This document shows, piece after piece, positions 56,320 to 64,000 of a stretch of 64,000 nt of DNA (position 1 is its first letter; every line of letters begins with the position of its first letter). The notes beneath the pieces were generated by a model. That model was not told the DNA's origin. It worked only from the letters and a program-made list of their open reading frames with translations, and did not search any database. Location of the stretch: assembly GCF_040954645.1 (NCBI RefSeq), contig NC_092811.1, forward strand, positions 84,391,063 through 84,455,062, in the 5' to 3' direction. Source of the stretch: Diabrotica undecimpunctata. Its lineage: Eukaryota > Arthropoda > Insecta > Coleoptera > Chrysomelidae. Both the position numbers and the translations under genes were made by a program.

Positions 56320-57915
56320 ACCCTCCGAGATATAGTAAACTGATCACCGGCATCCTTTGGAGATAGGTAGACTCATCACCGCAGATAGGTAAACTTATCA
56401 CCAGAATTTTTGCCCCAAGGTTACTAATACGCAAGATTGCCTGTTACCTGTTACACTTCTCGTTTATGTGCTAATTTATTAAATTCAGAAATTTTTTTAA
56501 GCAAATTGCTTTAAAATAGATATTAATATCGTGTTTCTTACAGTGTGGCCTATTAGACGAATCTGCCAATCTAAACGGTTTTGAGATCTGTAAATTCAGT
56601 TGCATAGATTTGCATTAGTGTACTTTATAATGAAAATATATATGAGCATGTGCTATTTCCGTTTATATCGAAAATAGTCCCCAACTTGTTAACTAATTAG
56701 AAATCTATTTATTATGACAGAATGAATCAAAATGCTGAAGTACAGTTTCCTGGCTTTTATAAACGGTCAAAGCCTACTTGATGAAAATTATCCTGCGAAA
56801 ACAGCAAAAAAATTTAAAAATTAAAATGTCTTAAAAACTTGAAACATGGAACTGAATTTAAAATTGTTCCCCAATATGGAAATGAAGAAAACTATGAAAA
56901 TTAGAAACATTAGGAGATCTATGTGGCTAGGCAAAAGAAAATCACTAACCAATGGTACTGGGAACAGAGGACGGTTCATTTATACCGTCGATAGTGACAT
57001 GGTTTGGGTAAAGGTTAGATTGAGGATTTGCGCGGGAATTGACGCGGCGGTTGGCGCGAACATTTCTGACAGTAGGATTTTGATTGGCGGGTGGAGCGGA
57101 CGATATTTTCTTTATGAGAGGTCTCCATTTAAAAGGTAACCGTATGCCGTCATCTCTTTTATTGAGACAATTTAGCCTTTTCTCAATTTCCTTCTACATG
57201 GAGACGTGTCAATGTGACTTTAACAATTTAATCAGAAATCTAAAAATGTAATATCAGAAAGGGTAATCTACTTAAAGCAATAAAGTAATATTATGCCTTG
57301 TCTACAAGAAATATCTGGTACAGTTGACCAAAAAAACTTAAAACAAATTTTTTTCTGTTGATCAAAATGATCCGACACCAGTGCAAAACAACTAAAAAAG
57401 AAACAATATAAAATCTACTCACCAGTTGTATGACATTTAGCCTACACCCTTTCGTCGCAAAGTCCACAAAAGGCAATTCGATTTTGGAGTCTTTCGCAAT
57501 TGAAATTTGAAATTATTGATAATCATTTTTCGTCCGCCTTGCTCAAAACGTAATCACAGAGCAGTTCACTATCCATGTTAAAGGAACAAGGGCAAATGAA
57601 GAGAAAATTTTCTTTTCGCATAGTTTTAGGTAACTATCAACTGAATTTTGTGGAATTCCCAAATAGAAACCAATAAATTAATTATATTTGCATGTAACAC
57701 ATCTATTTTAGATTTATTCTGTCTAATTACCAAATCTTAGCGGTTTGCAAGGGGTTTATGGTCTATGCCTGCCACGGGGTGCAGGTAGGCCAGTGATGAG
57801 TTTACCAATCTCTTGGGGTCTATTTTAAAATCCCTTCTTTTATGGCGGTGATAAGTTTGTACTATGTACGAAGGTATTTATGTTAATTGGTGATGAGTTT
57901 ACGTGTACCCGTTAT
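56320..57915. repeat. Subterminal-repeat block around a possible DNA transposon
   Basis: The 13-base motif TAAACTCATCACC or close variants appear three times at the left (about 56336-56403) and, inverted, three times at the right (about 57797-57905). Such opposed clusters resemble transposase binding sites at element ends. The middle contains a Penelope 3' end, so an older element may have been invaded. No transposase is seen. Confidence 0.45.
57101..57195 (-). mobile_element. Penelope-like element 1 family, 3' end fragment
   Basis: GGTAACCGTATGCCGTCATC and its context (ATTTTCTTTATGAGAGGTCT before, GAGACAATTTAGCCTTTT after) match 8836-8905 at the 3' end of Penelope element 1, with a few differences and a 10-base indel. 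The adjacent GC-rich stretch (56940-57100) may be more of the same element's untranslated region. Confidence 0.65.
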
Positions 57916-58189
57916 GGTATGACGTCAAGTAATTTTTAAATAAAATTAGTACCATAAGTACCTGTAATTGTGGTTGTCTGTATTTTGGTCTCTACGTCTT
58001 AGTGATGGATTCCAAACTAAATCGATTGTCATTAATCTTGATGCAAAGTTTTCTTGTTTGTTCAACTTGCACTTTAAACGATCACTGCAAGTATATTTTC
58101 GAATTTATGGTGTGCATCTGTTAACATTCGTCGTACTCATTTTATGGACAATTTTTTCATGTTCAATTCAGAAGTAAGTATATTATGAT

Positions 58190-58430
58190 ATACCACATGA
58201 TACGAGGGAACCGCGTCTTCATTATTATTTTTCTAAGAGTAGCACGTCAAGCTTTCAGCACGAGATCATCGATCTTTGTAGGCGCACCACCTACATATTC
58301 GTCTATATACGAATGTTTACCATATTTAAAATCACGACACCACTTTTTTATTGTCATGTTCAGATTTCCCTAATGTGTCTCCCAAATCTTTATGAATTCG
58401 CGTTTCAACCATGTATTCTGTATATATTAG
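58190..58430 (-). pseudogene. mariner-type helix-turn-helix fragment (4)
   Basis: The minus strand reads FIKIWETH, GNLNMTIKKWCRDFKYGKHS and YIDEYVGGAPTKIDD, matching the mariner motif (S)xxTVxxWxxxFRxGRxSxxDxxRSGRP before the DDE domain, then ATLRKI. It is about 75 codons and no catalytic part follows. Confidence 0.5.
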
Positions 58431-61109
58431 GATATGAATAAATAAATAGCAAATATTGCATTAAACGTATTAATTAGTTATATTAGTAATATAAAAATTG
58501 TTCAACATTTTCAAAATAGAAACAAAAATTACAAAATAATTAAATTTACAAATGTTCTATTAATAATTTACATATATTTAATGGAATGCTAAATGAAATT
58601 ATTTCACCGTGATTCGAATACCATTTCGAATGCATTTTTTAGAATTCTTTATTAAATATGTGAGACACACGTGTATACGTTATTGTTGTAAATGAGTTGA
58701 TGAGTGTATTTATGAATAAGCACGGAAATTTAAAATTGAATCATTGAAGAAAGTAATATATTCAATATAGGTAATTGTTTTATAAATGATTTTTACAGTA
58801 TCAAATTAGTTTTTCAATAATTAATATTACATTTAAAGAGCACATATAAAAGTTTTACTAATAATAGTATTTCAAAAAAAATTAATTAATTTATAATTTT
58901 ATTTTAACTGCCAGACTAAAAAAATGTAAATAGTCTTAGTGCCCAGCTAATTAAAATACTAGATTCTTATTATTTTTTTAAAACTTTGGTGGAAAAATCA
59001 GCTGGTTATTAATAAATATGGACCACACAAGCATTGGACTTCCGAAGTTCTAAGTTTTCACCCAACGTGATCAGAAGTCGATATTTGAATTCTTTGTGTA
59101 ACTTGGCGTCGATTGATGTACCATTTCACTAATTTTTAATCATTTTTGCCAAACTTATGGTCATAACTTTTTAAATGGAAATGATATTAAAATGGAAACT
59201 AAATATTCGAGCTTGACTTTTCAATATGCATCGATTGATGTGTAACATTTACTATTTCGGCGACTTTATAACAATACTTCCGGTTGCAAATCTAGAACCG
59301 AAAGTCCAAGGTCAAATTTTTCACCGTTAATACCATATTTGGGTTATAAGCTCTCATTCAGCACCTCATTTGTCATTCGATCTATTTTATTAACGGAGGA
59401 ATTGTGTTTATGGACAGACGGATGGACGGATAGACGGACGTGGATAAGGTTATCAATATATTTTTTTAATTTGTAAAATGGATGAAAACAATATATACTT
59501 ATGAACGCAAGGTACCATTTTCTATAGAAAAATCAATATTAAATTTATTTTTTTTTTTAATTCTATGAAAACGACCATATCTTACTATCAGACAATTATT
59601 ATACTTTGTTTTATTTAAAAACCAAAAATGTTTGGACGAAATGATTATTACTAAATTTTTTGAAAGTCATAAAATCGATCACTTTCACCCTTCAGGCAGG
59701 AAAATCAGACAACAAATTCCGTCAGACAATATGAAAAATTGTTTTTTCTGCTGTTAATGAAAGTATCTCCTGAAAAATAGTTGGTTTTCTGTGAATTTCG
59801 TCACAGTCGTTTTTCTGACCATGGTTCTTTACCGGAGCGTCCCCCATTCCTTTTTTTTTTTATTTCAAAGTAAGTACTCGATTAAATTTAAAACGAGTTC
59901 ATGTGTTTGTGAGGTAAGAGTTTTTCCAGTCATAATCTAAAAAAATCAATAAAATATTTGTTTTTTTTTTCATCTCTTTTACTTCTGCTGACAATTAAAC
60001 AAAACTGTATGTAAATTGATGGCAAAATAATACACTTACCATAAAATTTCAAAACTCCAATATAAAATTAGTTGTGAAAACAACTGTTTGTGCAATATAA
60101 GTAAATTCTAAATGCAAAAACAGGACAAAAAAACAGCAAAAATCCAACAAACTGACAGTCACAACCAAAAAAACCAGAGACGTCACAAATTGTTCAAAAA
60201 TTATGTGTTTTATCTCGCCAGGTATTAATTACGCATGGGTAAAAAACCAAGGCAGTATCATATAAATTTTCGGTATGTCGTAAAATCGACATGTTTCTGA
60301 AAAATTAGAAGAAACCCGTCCCAGAACCAAAAAAAGTTGCAGAGAACAACCGTGTCAGAATCGGCCTAATGAAGCGATACTCAAAGTTTGGAGAAAGTAT
60401 CTATCATAAACTTTTTGGTCGACGGACACTCTAACTATTTAAAGAACCATGTAGGAGACAATTCAAATGTAGTTAATTATGCAAATGTAGTCAGTTATTA
60501 TAAAAAAAAGGAAATTTTAACTTTTTTAATTTCCCAACGGGGAATGAAAATGGCATATAAAAAATAAAAAGAAATAAAACATAATGAATTAGTCCATAAA
60601 TTACTCTTGATATATAATGCTTTGTAATGAAATGAAATTAATTTTTTTTTAATATTTGAAGTCACGGTATTAATTTAATATATATAAAGTATACGTAACG
60701 TTTTCATGTATAAACAATTTTTAGGACATTATGCTGAGTAAAATCACTAAAAAAAAGCGTGGCACTTGGGTATTGCCGACAGAAGTGATAACATCTTGTA
60801 GCGTGGTATTACTATAATATAGGTTAATAAAATTTTGTGTTTGCTATTACTAAATTGTTAATATCTTTTATAATAGCAAGTAAATTGTATAAAATTTTAA
60901 AAATCTTCATTTTTTTCTTTAAAGATTTTATATGATTTTAGTAATTATATTTCATTTTCATTCATTAGATTCTAAAAATAATCATGAATAAAGACAATTT
61001 AAATAATTTTCATTTAAAACTTTTAATTTATAAATACTTATCTATAAACGACTATAAAATTTCTAAAATAGACTGTGGCTTATTTTTTTAAATTCTATGT
61101 ATTTAATTT

Positions 61110-61113
<4 letters not shown>
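58431..61113. other. Long AT-rich stretch without genes
   Basis: No coding similarity over 2.7 kb. Near 59413-59442 is a degenerate GACGGATGGACGGATAGACG run. ATTGATGT-containing phrases around 59115 and 59233 look like an old internal duplication. Confidence 0.5.

Positions 61114-61183
<70 letters not shown>
61114..61183. repeat. (TA)35 microsatellite, SINE tail
   Basis: Seventy bases of uninterrupted TA directly follow the 3' end of the minus-strand SINE. Confidence 0.95.
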
Positions 61184-61184
<1 letters not shown>

Positions 61185-61355
61185 GCCGGTATATTAGGCG
61201 CCCCTCCTTCCGGTAGGTATCTATGGAGGACTATAACGTTAGCCTTTTTTATTTTTCTGTACACCGAGCCAGGGCTGGAACGCGCATCCACTTAACCATT
61301 CGACAGTGAAGCGAATGAGAGTCGGAAGCGTGACCCGCTTGGCTATCTGACCGAC
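61184..61355 (-). mobile_element. tRNA-derived SINE with (TA)n tail
   Basis: On the minus strand, GTCGGTCAGATAGCCAAGCG opens a tRNA-like head with a pol III A box (TAGCCAAGCGGG, 61334-61345) and, about 50 bases later, a B box (GCGTTCCAGCC, 61273-61283). The head has the long-variable-arm style of Leu or Ser tRNAs. A roughly 85-base unrelated body (ending CGCCTAATATACCGGCGT) leads into the (TA)n tail. No intact acceptor stem is formed and it is not a functional tRNA. It is visibly GC-richer than its surroundings. Confidence 0.7.
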
Positions 61356-61879
61356 AATTTTATTCAATTTTATATAATTTTGTTTAATTATTTATAATTT
61401 TTTAAAAGTTTTTCCGATTTTTTTAAATTTTTTGTAATTGTATTTAATTTTTCTTTATTTTTTTTTAAATTTTATTTAATTTTGCTTGATTTTATTTAAT
61501 TTTATTTAAATTTATTAAATTTGATTATTGGTTTGTAATTTTTTATGTTTTATAAATTTTTATAATTTTAGTTAATTTTATATAATTTATTTAATTTAAT
61601 TTAATTTTATTTTTATTTAATTTAATTTAATTAATTTTATTTAAATTTATGTAATTTTAGTTTATTTAATTTTATTCAAATATATTAAATTTTTGTGATT
61701 TTTTTATAACTTTTTATAAATTTTTATAATTTTAGTTAATTTTATATAATTTGATATAATTTGATTTAATTTAATGTTATTTAATTTTGTTTAAATTTAT
61801 TTAGTTTTATTTATCTATATTTAATTTTTTTAATGTAATTTTATTTCATACAAAAATTTTAAAATCAAAATTAGCCAAG
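61356..61879. other. Low-complexity TTTAATTTTA-type DNA
   Basis: Irregular repetition of ATTTTATTTAATTT-like words over about 500 bases; no gene. Confidence 0.7.
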
Positions 61880-62515
61880 CCAAATTATGGAAAAATATAC
61901 AATAGATATCCTTGCCCTGCAAGAAACGAAACAACTGGGAAATAAAAATAAGAAAAAGCACACTGTTCAAGAGTGAGGGGACCAAGAAATATTTTGGAGT
62001 GGGATTCATGTTGTCGGAGGAAGTAAACAAAGCAGTTGTAAATTTTCAACCAATATCAGACAGAATATGTTACTCGAAAGTAAGTGGAAAGTATAGGAAT
62101 ATAAGGCTTAGAAACCAAAACAGAGTTCTACGAAAAGCTAAACACCCTAATAGGGAATATACAGAAATACGATACAAATATAATAATTTAGCAATTATGT
62201 CACCATACATTGGTGACATGAATGCTAAAATCGGAAAAGAGGAAATATAGAGAAGAATAACAGGGGGACGAAGTTTACATAAGGTATCTAATGAAAACGC
62301 GAAATAGTTAATAGAATTTGCTACAGAGAACAAAATAAAGATAGTTAGCACAAGGTTTGATCACAAAGACATTCATAAGGTAACATGGACTTCTCCCGAT
62401 GGAAAAATAAAAAATCAGATAGATCATGTCCTGATTGAAAGCAAACATGATAAGGCAATAATCGATTGCAGGAGTTACAGAGGGGCAGATATCAACAGTG
62501 ACCATACACTAATAA
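61880..62515 (+). pseudogene. LINE endonuclease fragment, plus strand
   Basis: The plus strand shows FGVGFMLSEEVNKAVVNFQP, ISDRICYSKVSGKYRNI, GDMNAKIGKEEI (catalytic GDFNAK-type, F changed to M), a stop, HKVSNENAK, FATENKIKIVSTRFDHKDIH, KVTWTSPDGKIKNQIDHVLI and CRSYRGADINSDHTLII (SDH motif). This is an APE-type endonuclease whose middle is shortened. It is cut at 62515 by the 3' end of the minus-strand LINE. Confidence 0.8.
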
Positions 62516-64000
62516 TTCTTCTTCTTCAAGTGCCATCTTCGTTCCGAAGGTTGGCGATAATCAGGGCTATACGTATTTTCGAAACTGCTGACCGAAACAA
62601 TTCGTTGCTGCTACAGCTATACCATTCCCGTAGATTCTTTAGCCAGGAGTTTCGTCTTCTTCCTATGGACCTTTTTCCTGCTATTTTCCCTTGCATAATT
62701 ATTCGAAGCAGTTCATATCTTTCGCCTCTTGTAATGTGTCCCAAGTATTGCAGTTTTCGTTTTTTGATCGTAAATATGACTTCCTTTTCTTTATTCATTC
62801 TTCTCAAGACCTCGACATTTGTGACTCTCTCGGTCCATGATATTCTCAGGATTCTGCGATACATCCACAGTTCAAATGCCTCTAATTTTTTGGTATCAAT
62901 CTTTTTCAACGTCCATGACTCCATTCCGTAGAACAGCACAGAAAGTACATAACATCTCATCAGGCGAAGTTTCATTTCAAGGCTCAAATCTCTTCCGCAG
63001 AACACTCTCTTCATTTTAGTGAATATGGATCTGGCTTTTTCTATTCGTATTTTGATTTCTGCTGAGCTATCGTTGTCTTCATTTATAAAAGTGCCTAAAT
63101 ATTTGTATTTGCTAACTCGATCGATAATTTCATTGTGTAAATATAAATTTTGGACATTTTGTGTTGATTTAGATATTACCATAAATTTAGTTTTCCTTAT
63201 GTTCAAAGATAGTCCATATTCTTCGCTGCAGTCTGCTATCTTATTCACCAATGTCTGTAGCTCTTCAAGTGTTTCTGCGATCAGAACGGTGTCGTCGGCA
63301 AATCTCAGATTGTTTAATCTAACACCATTTATTTTAATACCTACGGATTGCTCAGAGAGTGTTCTATTCATTACGTCTTCGGAATAGAGATTAAACAGGG
63401 TTGGTGACAGTGTACACCCTTGTCTCACACCTCGCTTTATTTCAATTTCTTCAGTGGTATTATTCTCTACTCTCACTACTGCTTTCTGATTGTAGTACAT
63501 ATTTGCTATTAGTCGGATGTCTCGTTTATCTAAATTCTTTTCTGTCAGGAGTCTGATTAGGTGATCATGCCGCACTTTATCAAAGGCCTTGTTGTAATCT
63601 ATGAAACACATGAATACATCTTGATTTATGTCAAGACATCTTTGGGACATAACGTTCAATGCAAACAACGTCTCTCTTGTTCCAAGTCCATTTCGGAATC
63701 CAAACTGGGTATTATTGATGTCCATTTCCAGTTTTCTGTGTACTCTAGAGTGTATAATTTTCAGAAATATTTTCAGTACATGGCTCATCAGACTGATTGT
63801 ACGGTAATCACTGCATTGTTTGGCATTTATCTTTTTTGGTATAGTAACAAAGGTGGATAAAAGCCATTCTTGTGGTATTTTTCCTGATGTATAAATGCTA
63901 TTGAAAAGTTTAACCAAAATGTGAATCGAGTCTTTTTCTATTAGTTTAAGGATTTCCGTTGGTATTTCATCTGGACCTGGGGCTTTACCATTTTTCATTC
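62516..64000 (-). mobile_element. LINE family A, young copy, open at the right edge
   Basis: A minus-strand LINE whose 3' end (GGCACTTGAAGAAGAAGAA) inserts into an older plus-strand LINE. There is essentially no 3' UTR: the stop TGA overlaps the AAG tail. The upstream part is beyond the window. The same 3' terminus occurs at 5001-5025. Confidence 0.85.
62526..63998 (-). CDS. LINE family A reverse transcriptase, intact within window (partial)
   Basis: 490 codons are open without stop or shift to the window edge. Blocks: KNGKAPGPDEIPTEILKL (start of the RT), IPQEWLLSTFVTIPKK, YRTISLMSHVLKIFLKI, QFGFRNGLGTRETLF, CFIDYNKAFDKVRHD (motif A), KRGVRQGCTLSPTLFNLY (motif B), LRFADDTVLIAE (motif C, FADD), KYKYLGTFIN, LFYGMESWTLKK, FELWMYRRILRISWTERVTN, YLGHITRGERYELLRIIMQG and GRRRNSWLKNLREWY. 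Catalytic residues are all present, so this copy may be or was recently active; an N-terminal endonuclease would be expected upstream. RTE/CFDP2-like by layout. Confidence 0.9.
   Translation of the reverse strand: MKNGKAPGPDEIPTEILKLIEKDSIHILVKLFNSIYTSGKIPQEWLLSTFVTIPKKINAKQCSDYRTISLMSHVLKIFLKIIHSRVHRKLEMDINNTQFGFRNGLGTRETLFALNVMSQRCLDINQDVFMCFIDYNKAFDKVRHDHLIRLLTEKNLDKRDIRLIANMYYNQKAVVRVENNTTEEIEIKRGVRQGCTLSPTLFNLYSEDVMNRTLSEQSVGIKINGVRLNNLRFADDTVLIAETLEELQTLVNKIADCSEEYGLSLNIRKTKFMVISKSTQNVQNLYLHNEIIDRVSKYKYLGTFINEDNDSSAEIKIRIEKARSIFTKMKRVFCGRDLSLEMKLRLMRCYVLSVLFYGMESWTLKKIDTKKLEAFELWMYRRILRISWTERVTNVEVLRRMNKEKEVIFTIKKRKLQYLGHITRGERYELLRIIMQGKIAGKRSIGRRRNSWLKNLREWYSCSSNELFRSAVSKIRIALIIANLRNEDGT

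Noticed and set aside
61109..61291. 60-codon frame ending in a long isoleucine-tyrosine run
   Set aside because: It is translation of the (TA)n microsatellite and SINE, not a gene.
61184..61355. Functional tRNA gene
   Set aside because: A and B boxes are present, but no acceptor stem forms and a non-tRNA body with a TA tail follows; better explained as a SINE.

Overview
This window is intergenic and intronic DNA from an AT-rich, transposon-crowded eukaryotic genome. The mix of element families (APE-type LINEs, a restriction-like-endonuclease LINE, Penelope-like elements, piggyBac, Tc1/mariner, pogo, Merlin and PIF/Harbinger) and GT-AG introns points to an arthropod, most likely an insect. 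The species cannot be named from sequence alone. There are no bacterial features. Almost every long open frame that looks like a real protein is transposase or reverse transcriptase, usually broken by stops and frameshifts. Layout, left to right. 1-7.4 kb: a minus-strand APE-type LINE interrupted at 447-2289 by a second LINE with a 12-bp target-site duplication (TSD), a plus-strand LINE scrap, another LINE copy (5001-6416, 11-bp TSD), and a DDE transposase pseudogene. 8.8-12.1 kb: a Penelope-like element (PLE) with YVDD reverse transcriptase and GIY-YIG remnants, a small repeat array and a Harbinger-like MITE. 13.5-21.1 kb: a LINE split by a Harbinger element with exact TTA duplications, a piggyBac fragment, and a nearly full-length R4/Dong-type LINE with a restriction-like endonuclease. 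21.2-25.9 kb: a 4.2-kb Penelope-type insertion with inverted terminal repeats, each carrying a hammerhead-like core, next to another PLE fragment. 26.6-36.1 kb: fragments of Tc1, pogo, Jockey, Merlin, mariner and RNase H-bearing LINEs. 37.4-38.9 kb: a minus-strand multi-exon gene or gene relic with phase-compatible splice sites. 39.4-40.7 kb: two fold-back elements. 44.4-49.2 kb: a pogo-like element and a piggyBac relic. 49.7-52.05 kb: a giant palindrome made of two 3' halves of a mariner-like transposon joined head to head. 53.1-58.4 kb: piggyBac, LINE, mariner and PLE scraps. 61.1-64 kb: a tRNA-derived SINE with a (TA)n tail, a LINE endonuclease fragment, and a LINE whose 490-codon reverse transcriptase frame is still open at the right edge. 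Host coding sequence is sparse. The best candidate is a 43-codon internal exon at 52646-52774 (plus strand) with excellent splice sites. A 10-codon first exon at 33728-33757 is phase-compatible with it, which would make 18.9 kb of this transposon-rich DNA one intron. Most elements act independently. The shared theme is nested insertion, whose order can be read from the interruptions and TSDs.
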